Part shown: one piece after another, positions 55,531 through 64,000 of the stretch
Layout of the letters: each line of letters opens with the position of its first letter
Numbering within the stretch: position 1 is the first letter of the stretch
Assembly: GCF_943193025.1 (NCBI RefSeq)
Contig: NZ_CALPCQ010000001.1
Location: 62,001 to 126,000 of the forward strand
Length of the DNA stretch: 64,000 bases
Reading direction: 5' to 3'
DNA from: Lactobacillus agrestimuris
Lineage (GTDB): Bacteria; Bacillota; Bacilli; Lactobacillales; Lactobacillaceae
Position numbers and translations under genes: made by a program
The notes under the pieces: generated by a model
What the model was told of the DNA's origin: nothing
Database searches by the model: none
Seen by the model: only the letters and a program-made list of their open reading frames with translations

Positions 55531-57042
55531 ATGAGTAATATTAGAATCAAAAACTTATCTTTTGGATACGAAGACAGTAGTGATAAAATTTTTGATAATT
55601 TAAATCTTAACTTAGATAGTAGTTGGAAGTTAGGTTTAGTTGGTAGAAATGGTCGTGGTAAGACTACCTTCTTAAACTTATTAAGGGCGAAATTATCTGG
55701 CACTGGAAAAATTGAAACCAAGTTAACATTTTCTTACTTTCCAATTGAAATTGATAATCCTGATAATATAACTTTGTATGAATTGCAAGAAAAGGCCAAC
55801 TTTGAGCAATGGGAGCTTGAGCGAGAATTGAATTTAATGGCAACAGATCCTGAGTTGCTTTGGCAACCTTTTAATACGCTTAGTGGTGGTGAACAGACGA
55901 AAGTACTTTTGGCTTTGTCTTTTGTTGATCAAGACAATTTTCCTTTAATTGATGAGCCAACTAATCACTTAGATGAGGCTAGTCGTAAACAGATAGCTAA
56001 CTATTTGAAAAATCATAATAAGGGCTATATTGTCGTTAGTCACGATCGCGATTTCCTAAATCGTGTTGCTGATCATATTCTCGCAATTGAAAATGGCGAA
56101 ATTCATTTGTATCAAGGTAACTATGCTAGTTATGAAGATACCAAAAATAAGCGTGATGAATTTAGTGCTGCTAAGAATAATAAATTAAAGAGTGAAATTA
56201 CTTCTTTGAATACCAGTCGTCAAAGAGTGAGGGGATATTCTGAAAAAGCGGAAAGTAAGAAGAATGCAAAAACTCATAAAAACGAAATTCATTCCAACTT
56301 GGATAAAGGATTTTTGGGTCATAAAGCAGCAAAAATGATGCAAAAGTCCAAAAACTTGGAGCAAAGAATGGATAAGAAGATCAAAGCAAAACAAGGTTTA
56401 ATGACTAATATCGAGGATGTACCGGAGTTAAATATTAATTTCCAAGAAAATTACCATCAAACTTTACTCGAAATTAAGGACTTGCATTTGTCAGTTGATG
56501 ATAAAACGTTATTCTCTAATCTTAACTTGCTTGTTAAAAATCGTGGAGTGATTGCCCTAGAAGGGAAGAACGGTAGTGGAAAGTCAACTTTACTTAAAGT
56601 GATTATGAATAAGTCAACGAATGCAAGTTATACTGGTAAGATTCAATTAACTAATGGTTTGAAAATTTCATACTTACCACAGGATTTCACTGAATATACT
56701 GGAACATTAAAAGAATTTTCTGAAAATCAAAAAATCTCTTACGAAGAATTACTTAATAGCCTAAAGAAAATGGGATTTCCGAGATCTAGCTTTAATACTA
56801 AGATCGAAGAAATGAGTATGGGTCAACAAAAGAGAGTAGCCATTGCTAAGTCATTAGTTGAAAAAGCAGATCTCTATCTTTGGGATGAACCGGCTAACTA
56901 TTTAGATGTCTTTAATCAAGATCAGTTAATTAAACTAATTAAGGAAAATCAACCGGCAATGATCTTAGTAGAGCATGACAAATACTTTATTGATCAAGTT
57001 GCAAGTCAGCAAGTTCATTTGAAAAAAATCAAAAATATTTAG
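55531..57042 (+). CDS. ABC-F ribosomal protection protein, Lsa-like
   Basis: A soluble tandem-ATPase ABC-F protein of 503 aa without membrane segments. NBD1 has GRNGRGKTT (38-46), LSGGEQTKV and LIDEPTNHLD. The interdomain linker (about 215-300) contains KGFLGHKAAKMMQKSKNLEQ. NBD2 has GKNGSGKST, MSMGQQKR and WDEPANYLDVFNQDQL. The linker motif and the WDEP.NYLDVFNQ string closely resemble Lsa(A)-type proteins, which displace lincosamides, streptogramin A and pleuromutilins from the ribosome. Function here is inferred from this similarity. RBS GAGGTG. Preceded by a two-terminator leader with an upstream ORF. Confidence 0.9.
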   Translation: MSNIRIKNLSFGYEDSSDKIFDNLNLNLDSSWKLGLVGRNGRGKTTFLNLLRAKLSGTGKIETKLTFSYFPIEIDNPDNITLYELQEKANFEQWELERELNLMATDPELLWQPFNTLSGGEQTKVLLALSFVDQDNFPLIDEPTNHLDEASRKQIANYLKNHNKGYIVVSHDRDFLNRVADHILAIENGEIHLYQGNYASYEDTKNKRDEFSAAKNNKLKSEITSLNTSRQRVRGYSEKAESKKNAKTHKNEIHSNLDKGFLGHKAAKMMQKSKNLEQRMDKKIKAKQGLMTNIEDVPELNINFQENYHQTLLEIKDLHLSVDDKTLFSNLNLLVKNRGVIALEGKNGSGKSTLLKVIMNKSTNASYTGKIQLTNGLKISYLPQDFTEYTGTLKEFSENQKISYEELLNSLKKMGFPRSSFNTKIEEMSMGQQKRVAIAKSLVEKADLYLWDEPANYLDVFNQDQLIKLIKENQPAMILVEHDKYFIDQVASQQVHLKKIKNI

Positions 57043-57050
57043 CACTCGGG

Positions 57051-57078
57051 TTGCTTTTCTGCTAGTTTTTAGTATAAT
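57051..57078 (+). promoter_or_regulatory. Promoter of the hrcA-grpE-dnaK-dnaJ operon
   Basis: TTGCTT (57051-57056), 16-bp spacer, TATAAT (57073-57078). Confidence 0.75.
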
Positions 57079-57086
57079 AATAATTG

Positions 57087-57113
57087 TTAGCACCTGATAA
57101 GTTTGAGTGCTAA
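57087..57113 (+). promoter_or_regulatory. CIRCE operator (HrcA binding site)
   Basis: TTAGCACCT-N9-GAGTGCTAA, one base pair away from the consensus TTAGCACTC-N9-GAGTGCTAA arrangement in the left arm's last two bases. It lies between the -10 and the hrcA start. Confidence 0.93.
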
Positions 57114-57130
57114 AAGTGAGGGCGATATTT

Positions 57131-58174
57131 ATGTTGACCGAACGTCAAGAACTTATATTAAAAACAATTATTAAGGATTTTACGCAGAATCAGGAACCTG
57201 TTGGTTCTAAGACTGTAATGAATCAACTACCAATTAAGGTTTCAAGCGCCACAATTAGAAATGAGATGGCTACTCTTGAAGATAATGGATTGATTGAAAA
57301 GACCCATTCTTCAAGTGGACGTGTTCCTTCAACCGAAGGCTACCGTTATTATCTTGATCATTTAGTTGAACCGCTTGAATTACCAAAATCAGTTTATGAT
57401 AAGATTGTTTATCAATTAGATCGACCTTTCCATCAAGTTAATGAAATTGTTCAGGAAGCAGCAAAAATTTTGTCAGATTTGACTAATTACACTGCATTTG
57501 CTGAAGGACCTGAGAACCACGGTGTGACCGTAACAGGTTTTAGAATTGTACCTTTGTCTAGCAGACAGGTAATGGCAATTTTAGTTACTAGTGATGGAAA
57601 TGTTCAAAATCAAGTATATGCGCTTCCTCACCATATTCATGGTGAAGAAATCGAAAAGGCTGTTCGTCTAATTAATGACAACTTAGTGGGTAGGACCTTG
57701 AAAGAAATTACCCCAGCTTTACTTGAAAGTCTTACATCTAAGCATTTGGTTTCTGGACATGCAACCGAACTGATTGATTTATTGCAGGATGTTGTTAAAA
57801 ATGCTGCAAGTGAACAGATGTATGTTGATGGACAATTAAATTTGTTAAATAATACAACTGGTGAAAATGTGAGGGATATTCGTTCGTTATATGAGCTAAT
57901 GGGACAAGATAGTTGGGTTTCCAACTTAATGTCGTGTGGATCAGATGGAGATGAATTTCCAATTCAAGTTCGTTTGGGTTCAGAAATGCCAAATGATTTA
58001 CTTAAGAACTACAGCTTATTAACTGCAGAATATAATGTTGGTGATCATGGAAAAGGTACGATTGCTTTACTTGGTCCAACCAACATGCCGTATTCACAAA
58101 TGATTGGGTTAATGGATTATTTCAGAAACGAGCTAGCCAAGAAATTGCTCGATTACTATGGTAGATTTCAATAG
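57131..58174 (+). CDS. hrcA: Heat-inducible repressor HrcA
   Basis: Repressor of class I heat-shock genes that binds CIRCE with help from GroEL. The product is 347 aa. The N-terminal winged helix has [22 protein letters not shown] and [22 protein letters not shown] followed by SSGRVPS. A GAF-like domain follows. The ATG at 57131 lies after GTGAGGGCG; an in-frame ATG at 57107 overlaps CIRCE and is unlikely. It is first in the operon hrcA-grpE-dnaK. Confidence 0.97.
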   Translation: MLTERQELILKTIIKDFTQNQEPVGSKTVMNQLPIKVSSATIRNEMATLEDNGLIEKTHSSSGRVPSTEGYRYYLDHLVEPLELPKSVYDKIVYQLDRPFHQVNEIVQEAAKILSDLTNYTAFAEGPENHGVTVTGFRIVPLSSRQVMAILVTSDGNVQNQVYALPHHIHGEEIEKAVRLINDNLVGRTLKEITPALLESLTSKHLVSGHATELIDLLQDVVKNAASEQMYVDGQLNLLNNTTGENVRDIRSLYELMGQDSWVSNLMSCGSDGDEFPIQVRLGSEMPNDLLKNYSLLTAEYNVGDHGKGTIALLGPTNMPYSQMIGLMDYFRNELAKKLLDYYGRFQ

Positions 58175-58186
58175 AGGAGGTTAGCC

Positions 58187-58777
58187 GTGAGTAAAGAAGA
58201 ATTTCCTAGTGAAGAGGAATTAAAAGAAAAAAAGAAAACTTCAGAAGATAAAGAAACTGAAGTAAAGAAAGAAGCTAAAAAGCCGGCTGAAAAAGAGGCT
58301 CCTGAAAAAAAGGAGCCAGATTTGAAAGCTCAAATTGCTGATCTCGAAGATAAAAATAAGTATTTAGAAGATAAATATTTACGTAGTGAAGCCGAAATTC
58401 AAAATATGCAAGCTCGCTACTCAAAAGAACGTGCTCAGTTAATTAAATATGAATCACAAAACTTGGCAAAAGATATTTTGCCGGCTATTGATAACTTGGA
58501 ACGTGCCTTAAATGTAGATGCTGATGATGAGGCTGCTAAGCAACTTAAGAAGGGTGTTCAAATGACCCTTGATTTGCTTATTAAGAGCCTAAAAGATCAT
58601 GGTATTGAAGAAATTGAGGCCGAAGGTGAGAAATTTGATCCGACATTACATCAAGCTGTTCAAACTGTTGCAGCCGAAAATGATGATCAAAAAGATCACG
58701 TTACCCAAGTTTTACAAAAAGGATATAAATATAAAGATCGAACAATTAGACCTGCTATGGTTGTTGTTGCTCAATAG
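58187..58777 (+). CDS. grpE: Nucleotide exchange factor GrpE
   Basis: DnaK co-chaperone that releases ADP, 196 aa. A charged N-terminal tail (1-50, Lys/Glu-rich) precedes a long helix ([20 protein letters not shown]) and a C-terminal beta domain with [13 protein letters not shown] and [18 protein letters not shown]. The start is GTG after AGGAGG. dnaK follows 17 bases later. Confidence 0.97.
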   Translation: MSKEEFPSEEELKEKKKTSEDKETEVKKEAKKPAEKEAPEKKEPDLKAQIADLEDKNKYLEDKYLRSEAEIQNMQARYSKERAQLIKYESQNLAKDILPAIDNLERALNVDADDEAAKQLKKGVQMTLDLLIKSLKDHGIEEIEAEGEKFDPTLHQAVQTVAAENDDQKDHVTQVLQKGYKYKDRTIRPAMVVVAQ

Positions 58778-58794
58778 AAGAGAGGAATTTGTTT

Positions 58795-60645
58795 ATGTCA
58801 AAAGTTATCGGTATTGACCTTGGAACTACCAACTCAGCAGTTGCAGTTCTTGAAGGTAAAGAACCAAAGATCATTACTAACCCAGAAGGTGATAGAACTA
58901 CACCTTCAGTAGTTGCATTTAAAGATGGTGAAATTCAAGTTGGTGCGGCTGCAAAGCGTCAAGCTATTACTAACCCTAACACCATTGTTTCTATTAAGAG
59001 TCACATGGGAGAAGAAGGTTACAAGGTTAAGGTTGGAGATAAAGAATATACTCCACAAGAAATTTCAGCATTTATTTTACAATACATCAAGAAATTTGCT
59101 GAAGATTACTTAGGTGAAGAAGTTAAGGATGCAGTCATCACTGTTCCAGCTTACTTCAACGATGCACAACGTCAAGCAACTAAGGATGCAGGTAAAATTG
59201 CCGGCTTGAATGTTCAAAGAATCATCAACGAACCAACTGCTTCAGCTTTAGCATATGGTTTGGATAAAGATGAAAACGATGAAAAAGTTTTAGTATACGA
59301 TCTTGGTGGTGGTACTTTCGATGTTTCAATCCTTCAATTAGGTGACGGTGTTTTCCAAGTACTTTCAACTAATGGTGATACTCATCTTGGTGGTGACGAC
59401 TTTGACCAAAGAATTATTGATTGGTTAGTTAAGAACTTTAAGGATGAAAATGGCGTTGACTTGTCAAAGGACAAGATGGCAATGCAACGTTTGAAGGATG
59501 CAGCTGAAAAGGCTAAGAAAGATTTGTCAGGTGTATCATCAACCCACATTTCACTTCCATTCATTTCTGCTGGAGAAGCTGGTCCACTTCACCTTGAAGC
59601 TGACTTAACTCGTGCTAAGTTTGACGAATTAACTGACGACTTGGTACAAAAGACTAAGATTGCCTTTGACAATGCGTTAAATGATGCAGGTCTTACTGTA
59701 AATGATATTGATAAGGTTATCTTAAACGGTGGTTCTACTCGTATCCCTGCAGTTCAAAAGGCTGTTAAGGAATGGGCTGGTAAAGAACCTGACCACTCAA
59801 TTAACCCTGATGAAGCTGTTGCTTTGGGTGCTGCAATCCAAGGTGGTGTTATTACTGGTGATGTTAAGGATATCGTATTACTTGATGTTACTCCACTTTC
59901 ACTTGGTATTGAAACTATGGGTGGTGTCTTCACTAAGTTAATCGACAGAAACACTACTATTCCAACTTCAAAGAGTCAAGTATTCTCAACTGCCGCTGAT
60001 AATCAACCTGCCGTAGATGTTCACGTACTTCAAGGTGAACGTCCAATGGCCGCAGATGACAAGACTCTTGGAAGATTCCAATTGACTGATATTCCACCTG
60101 CACCACGTGGTGTTCCTCAAATCCAAGTTACCTTCGATATCGATAAGAACGGTATTGTAAATGTATCTGCAAAGGATATGGGTACTGGTAAGGAACAAAA
60201 GATTACTATTAAGAGTTCATCCGGTTTGTCAGATGAAGAAATTCAAAAGATGCAAAAGGATGCTGAAGAACACGCTGAAGAAGATAAGAAGCGTAAAGAA
60301 GAAGTTGACCTTAGAAATGAAGTTGACCAATTGATCTTCACTACCCAAAAGACTTTGGATGAAACTAAGGATAAACTTGCTGATAGCGACCGCAAGCCAG
60401 TTGAAGATGCCCTTGAAGAACTTAAGAAGGCTCAAAAGGACAATAACTTAGACGAAATGAAAGAAAAGAAGGAAGCTTTGTCAAAGGCTGCACAAGATTT
60501 AGCAGTTAAACTTTACCAACAAAATGGTGGTGCCCAAGGTTCTGCTGGACAAGCCGGCCCACAAGGACCTACACCAAATGACGGTAACTCAAATAATGGT
60601 GGAGCTCAAGATGGTAGCTTTCACAAGGTAGACCCAGAGAAGTAA
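58795..60645 (+). CDS. dnaK: Molecular chaperone DnaK (Hsp70)
   Basis: ATP-dependent chaperone, 616 aa. The ATPase domain starts [16 protein letters not shown] and lacks the 24-residue loop of Gram-negative DnaK, as usual in Firmicutes. [14 protein letters not shown] and the linker [11 protein letters not shown] are followed by the substrate domain and a Gly/Gln/Asn-rich tail. The ATG at 58795 is chosen over the in-frame ATG at 58789; AGAGAGG is upstream. A terminator lies before dnaJ. Confidence 0.98.
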   Translation: MSKVIGIDLGTTNSAVAVLEGKEPKIITNPEGDRTTPSVVAFKDGEIQVGAAAKRQAITNPNTIVSIKSHMGEEGYKVKVGDKEYTPQEISAFILQYIKKFAEDYLGEEVKDAVITVPAYFNDAQRQATKDAGKIAGLNVQRIINEPTASALAYGLDKDENDEKVLVYDLGGGTFDVSILQLGDGVFQVLSTNGDTHLGGDDFDQRIIDWLVKNFKDENGVDLSKDKMAMQRLKDAAEKAKKDLSGVSSTHISLPFISAGEAGPLHLEADLTRAKFDELTDDLVQKTKIAFDNALNDAGLTVNDIDKVILNGGSTRIPAVQKAVKEWAGKEPDHSINPDEAVALGAAIQGGVITGDVKDIVLLDVTPLSLGIETMGGVFTKLIDRNTTIPTSKSQVFSTAADNQPAVDVHVLQGERPMAADDKTLGRFQLTDIPPAPRGVPQIQVTFDIDKNGIVNVSAKDMGTGKEQKITIKSSSGLSDEEIQKMQKDAEEHAEEDKKRKEEVDLRNEVDQLIFTTQKTLDETKDKLADSDRKPVEDALEELKKAQKDNNLDEMKEKKEALSKAAQDLAVKLYQQNGGAQGSAGQAGPQGPTPNDGNSNNGGAQDGSFHKVDPEK

Positions 60646-60674
60646 TGGGTTTATAATTTGAATAACCTTTTAAG

Positions 60675-60705
60675 AAAAGAACTGCTTAAGGGTAGTTCTT
60701 TTTCT
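60675..60705 (+). terminator. Terminator between dnaK and dnaJ
   Basis: An 11-bp stem with one G-U pair (60675-60685 and 60692-60702) followed by a T-rich run. It probably lowers dnaJ relative to dnaK. Confidence 0.75.
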
Positions 60706-60727
60706 TTTAAACGTAAGGAGTTTAGAT

Positions 60728-61879
60728 TTGGCACAAGAAGATTATTACAAAGTTTTAGGCGTTGATCGAAACGCAAGTGACCAAGAAATCAGTAAGGCAT
60801 ATCGTAAGCTCGCTAAGAAGTATCACCCTGATTTGAATCATGAACCAGGAGCTGAAGAAAAGTACAAAGAAGTAAATGAAGCATATGAAGTTTTGCATGA
60901 TAAGCAAAAACGTGCTCAATACGACCAATTTGGCTCAGCCGGTGTGAATGGTCAAGGCGGCTTTGGCGGCAGTCAAGGTTTTGGCGGCCAAGGTGGTTTT
61001 GGTGGTTTCAGTGATTTTGGTGATATCTTTAATGATATTTTTGGTGGCGGAGCAAGTCGGCAACAAGTAGATCCAACTGCACCACAAAGAGGTCAAGATT
61101 TAGACTATACGCTTACTATTGATTTCATGGATGCAATCAATGGTAAGAAGACACAAGTATCTTATAACCGTAGTGAAACCTGTCCTACTTGTCATGGTAC
61201 TGGTGCTGAAAAGGGTACACATCCAATTACTTGTGATAAGTGTCATGGATCTGGTTATATGACAATTACTCAACAATCAGCCTTTGGTATGATTCAAAGA
61301 CAAGTTGTCTGTGATAAGTGTCACGGTAAGGGCGTAATTATTGAACATCCATGTAATACTTGTCATGGTGCTGGAACCGTTGAAGGTAAGAATACTATTG
61401 AAGTAGATATTCCTGCTGGTATTGATAACGGTCAACAACTTCGTTATGAAGGACAAGGTGAAGCTGGTGCTAATGGTGGACCTTACGGAGACCTTTACAT
61501 TAGCTACCGTATTAAACCTTCTAAAGAATTTGAAAGACGCGGCAATACTATTTACACTACTGTTCCAATTTCATTTGCCCAGGCAACTTTGGGTGATGAA
61601 ATTAAGGTTAAGACGGTTCATGGTGAAAAAGATTTGAAGATTCCTTCAGGTACTCAACCTAATAAGAAATTTACGCTTCGTGGTGAAGGAGTTCCTTATA
61701 TCCGTGGTGGCGGTAATGGTGACCAAATTGTTACTGTTGAGGTTAAGATTCCTAAGAAAGTTAATGAAAAGCAAAAAGAAGCTTTAGTTGATTTTGTCAA
61801 GGCAAGCGGTGAATCAATTACACCACAAGGAAAAGGATTCTTTGAACGTCTTAAAGAAAAATTGAATGGTGAAGATTAA
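60728..61879 (+). CDS. dnaJ: Molecular chaperone DnaJ (Hsp40)
   Basis: Co-chaperone stimulating DnaK ATPase, 383 aa. The J domain has KYHPDLN (HPD motif, about 32-38), then a Gly/Phe-rich region (75-115). A zinc domain with four CxxCxGxG repeats ([32 protein letters not shown]) and C-terminal substrate domains follow. The start is TTG, about 7 bases after AAGGAG. Confidence 0.97.
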   Translation: MAQEDYYKVLGVDRNASDQEISKAYRKLAKKYHPDLNHEPGAEEKYKEVNEAYEVLHDKQKRAQYDQFGSAGVNGQGGFGGSQGFGGQGGFGGFSDFGDIFNDIFGGGASRQQVDPTAPQRGQDLDYTLTIDFMDAINGKKTQVSYNRSETCPTCHGTGAEKGTHPITCDKCHGSGYMTITQQSAFGMIQRQVVCDKCHGKGVIIEHPCNTCHGAGTVEGKNTIEVDIPAGIDNGQQLRYEGQGEAGANGGPYGDLYISYRIKPSKEFERRGNTIYTTVPISFAQATLGDEIKVKTVHGEKDLKIPSGTQPNKKFTLRGEGVPYIRGGGNGDQIVTVEVKIPKKVNEKQKEALVDFVKASGESITPQGKGFFERLKEKLNGED

Positions 61880-61894
61880 ATTATTGCTTCACGT

Positions 61895-61938
61895 AAAAAG
61901 CTTCAAAGTTTTTATTAAAGCTTTGAGGCTTTTTTTCT
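61895..61938 (+). terminator. Terminator after dnaJ
   Basis: A 14-bp stem with one G-U pair (61895-61908 and 61921-61934), T-tract. Confidence 0.88.
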
Positions 61939-61945
61939 TCTATCT

Positions 61946-61974
61946 TTTATATGTTGGTCTAGCTTTGCTATAAT
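61946..61974 (+). promoter_or_regulatory. Promoter of lepA
   Basis: TTTATA (61946-61951), 17-bp spacer, TATAAT (61969-61974) preceded by TGC (extended -10). Confidence 0.7.
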
Positions 61975-62009
61975 TAATAAGACAGAATTAAAAAGGGTGC
62001 AAATAATTT

Positions 62010-63848
62010 ATGAATTTAAAAGAATTACAAAATTATCAAAAACACATTCGAAACTTTTCAATTGTTGCGCATATTGATCACGGTAAATCAACAATTGCTG
62101 ATCGAATTCTTGAATTAACTGATACTGTTTCAGAGCGTCAGTTAAAAAATCAAATGCTTGATGATATGCCTCTTGAAAGAGAACGTGGAATCACAATTAA
62201 AATGAACTCAGTTGAAGTTAAGTATCATGCCAAAGATGGCGAAGATTATATTTTTCACTTAATTGATACTCCAGGACATGTCGATTTCTCATATGAAGTT
62301 TCACGATCACTCGCTGCTTGTGAAGGAGCATTATTAGTAGTTGATGCTTCACAAGGTGTACAAGCACAAACTTTGGCAAATACATACTTGGCAATTGATA
62401 ATGATCTAGAAATTTTACCAGTTATCAATAAGGTTGACCTTCCTTCAGCAGATCCAGATAAGGCCAAAGAAGAAATTGAGGAAATGCTTGGTCTTGATGC
62501 TTCTGATGCTGTACTTGTTTCGGGAAAGACTGGTCAAGGAATTGCGGATATGCTTGAAAAGATTGTTAAGGATATTCCGGCTCCATCAGGTGATATACAG
62601 GCCCCGCTTAAAGCATTAATCTTTGATTCAAAGTATGATGATTACCGCGGAGTTGTACTTTCTGTAAGAATTAAAGAGGGTACAGTTAAGCCAGGTGACA
62701 AGATTAAGATTATGAATACTGGTAAAGAATATGAAGTTACTGAAGTAGGTGTATCAAGTCCTCATCCAGTTAAAAAAGATATTTTGATTGCTGGAGACGT
62801 TGGCTATTTAACTGCTAACATTAAGACTGTTCGTGATACTCGTGTGGGTGATACTATTACTGATGCTGATAATCCAACGGCTGAACCTCTTCCAGGATAT
62901 CGTCAAATTCCACCAATGGTATATTCGGGTATGTATCCAGTAGATAACCGTAAGTATGATGATTTAAAAGAAGCTCTTCAAAAGTTACAACTAAATGATG
63001 CAGCACTTGAATTTGAACCTGAAACTTCAACAGCGTTAGGCTTTGGTTTTCGTTGTGGTTTTCTTGGTCTTCTTCATATGGATGTTGTTCAAGAACGTCT
63101 TGAGCAAGAATTTAACCTTGATTTAATTATGACGGCACCATCAGTTGATTATCACGCAATTATGAACGATGGTTCTACCAAGTTAATTGATAACCCATCC
63201 GATTTACCTAATGCTGGTGAATATAAAGAAGTTCAAGAACCTTATGTTAAAGCAGAAATCATGGTTACTGAAGACTACGTTGGTCCTGTAATGGAACTTT
63301 GCCAAAGAAAACGCGGTGAGTTTGTTACTATGGATTATCTTGATAAGTACCGTGTAAATATCATTTATAATATGCCTTTATCAGAAATCATCTTTGATTT
63401 CTTCGATGATTTGAAATCATCAACTAAGGGCTATGCTTCACTTGATTATGAAATTACAGGCTATCGTGCAACTAACCTAGTTAAGATTGATATTTTACTT
63501 AATAAAGAACCAGTCGATGCGCTTAGCTTCATTGCTCACCGTGATAGTGCTCAAGAACGTGCTCGTCAAATGACCTCACTTCTTAAGAAACTTATTCCAC
63601 GTCAAAACTTTGAAGTTGATATTCAGGGTGCAATTGGTGCCAAGATTATTTCAAGAGCGACAATTAAGCCGTACCGTAAGGATGTTACTTGGAAAATTCA
63701 TACAGGTGATCCAGATAGACGTGCTAAGCTTCTTGAAAAGCAGAAACGTGGTAAGAAGAGAATGAAGGCCGTTGGTAAGGTTGAAGTACCTCAAGATGCC
63801 TTTATGGCGGTTCTTCGTATGAATGATGATGATATCAAAGGTAAATAA
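62010..63848 (+). CDS. lepA: Elongation factor 4 (LepA)
   Basis: Ribosome-associated GTPase that back-translocates or remodels stalled ribosomes. The product is 612 aa. G1 is AHIDHGKST, with DTPGHVDFS and [10 protein letters not shown] following, then EF-G-like domains II, III and V and the LepA-specific C-terminal domain ([18 protein letters not shown]). The ATG is 9 bases after AAGGGTG. A sortase gene follows 17 bases later. Confidence 0.98.
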   Translation: MNLKELQNYQKHIRNFSIVAHIDHGKSTIADRILELTDTVSERQLKNQMLDDMPLERERGITIKMNSVEVKYHAKDGEDYIFHLIDTPGHVDFSYEVSRSLAACEGALLVVDASQGVQAQTLANTYLAIDNDLEILPVINKVDLPSADPDKAKEEIEEMLGLDASDAVLVSGKTGQGIADMLEKIVKDIPAPSGDIQAPLKALIFDSKYDDYRGVVLSVRIKEGTVKPGDKIKIMNTGKEYEVTEVGVSSPHPVKKDILIAGDVGYLTANIKTVRDTRVGDTITDADNPTAEPLPGYRQIPPMVYSGMYPVDNRKYDDLKEALQKLQLNDAALEFEPETSTALGFGFRCGFLGLLHMDVVQERLEQEFNLDLIMTAPSVDYHAIMNDGSTKLIDNPSDLPNAGEYKEVQEPYVKAEIMVTEDYVGPVMELCQRKRGEFVTMDYLDKYRVNIIYNMPLSEIIFDFFDDLKSSTKGYASLDYEITGYRATNLVKIDILLNKEPVDALSFIAHRDSAQERARQMTSLLKKLIPRQNFEVDIQGAIGAKIISRATIKPYRKDVTWKIHTGDPDRRAKLLEKQKRGKKRMKAVGKVEVPQDAFMAVLRMNDDDIKGK

Positions 63849-63865
63849 ATCAATAGGTATAGAAA

Positions 63866-64000
63866 ATGACCAAAGAAAATAAGAAACATGATGCTAAAAC
63901 GATCATTATCCGAGTTTTAGCGGTTGTCCTACTGTTGGTTGGACTAGTTTTAATCTTTAACAAGCAAATTAGTAACTATATTATCAGTAAAAATCAAACT
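63866..64000 (+). CDS. srtA: Class A sortase, N-terminal fragment (runs off the window)
   Basis: Only 45 codons are in the window: a polar N-terminus (MTKENKKHDAKT), one membrane helix (about 13-31, rich in Leu/Val) and LIFNKQISNYIISKNQT. The last part matches the helix-plus-FNxxI pattern of Firmicutes class A sortases, which anchor LPXTG proteins to peptidoglycan. The catalytic Cys and His lie beyond the window, so the call is provisional. Confidence 0.65.
   Translation, partial: MTKENKKHDAKTIIIRVLAVVLLLVGLVLIFNKQISNYIISKNQT

Noticed and set aside
1-64000. tRNA, rRNA, CRISPR arrays, insertion sequences, prophage genes
   Set aside because: Read through for cloverleaf ends, repeated spacer patterns, transposase or integrase products; none were seen. 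Faint tRNAs would still need a tRNAscan run.

Overview
The window is a low-GC Gram-positive chromosome segment. Gene content and order point to a Lactobacillus, most likely the L. acidophilus/gasseri/johnsonii group. The evidence is the smc-ftsY, ylxM-ffh-rpsP-rimM-trmD-rplS, rpsB-tsf-pyrH-frr-uppS-cdsA-rseP-proS-polC, rimP-nusA-ylxR-ylxQ-infB-rbfA-truB-ribF and hrcA-grpE-dnaK-dnaJ-lepA blocks, the peptidases PepD and PepO, and AGGAGG-type ribosome binding sites. The species is an inference. Most of the window is core chromosome. I see no rRNA, tRNA, CRISPR array, insertion sequence or prophage.

Layout. 1-7521: an OppA-type lipoprotein, then rnc-smc-ftsY. 7522-12767: an interruption between ftsY and ylxM that holds pepD, an AT-rich peptide-type ABC exporter with a possible decayed small ORF in its leader, and an amino-acid permease on the minus strand. 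12768-16710: ylxM, ffh, rpsP, rimM, trmD and rplS, the last with its own promoter and leader. 16711-35640: an accessory and housekeeping mix. It holds an unexplained transcribed non-coding unit, lepB, a Nudix hydrolase, a uracil-DNA-glycosylase-fold protein, an SGNH hydrolase, lexA divergent from a YnzC gene with a DinR box between them, a UPF0154 gene, a heterodimeric multidrug ABC pair, pepO, a GlcD-type oxidase, cfa, a DUF4097-like protein and a GNAT acetyltransferase. A broken DUF6176 gene, a frameshifted MFS transporter, small membrane proteins, an XRE regulator with striking tandem operators, a PlsC-like acyltransferase and a TrmN6/GIY-YIG fusion follow. 35641-47921: rpsB (structured leader) and tsf, then pyrH through polC. 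47922-55312: the rimP-nusA-infB operon, which starts with a terminator-like hairpin in its 5' UTR, followed by truB and ribF. 55313-57042: an Lsa-like ABC-F gene behind an elaborate attenuator with an upstream ORF. 57043-61938: the heat-shock operon under a CIRCE element. 61946-64000: lepA and the start of a class A sortase.

The genes cover chromosome segregation, SRP targeting, ribosome assembly, translation initiation and elongation, envelope lipid synthesis, DNA replication and the HrcA heat-shock regulon. The least ordinary content is regulatory RNA: the ABC-F leader, the orphan unit at about 16883-17092, the rpsB leader and the rimP leader hairpin. Next come the paired palindromes upstream of the XRE gene and the possible peptide/exporter unit at 9157-11095.
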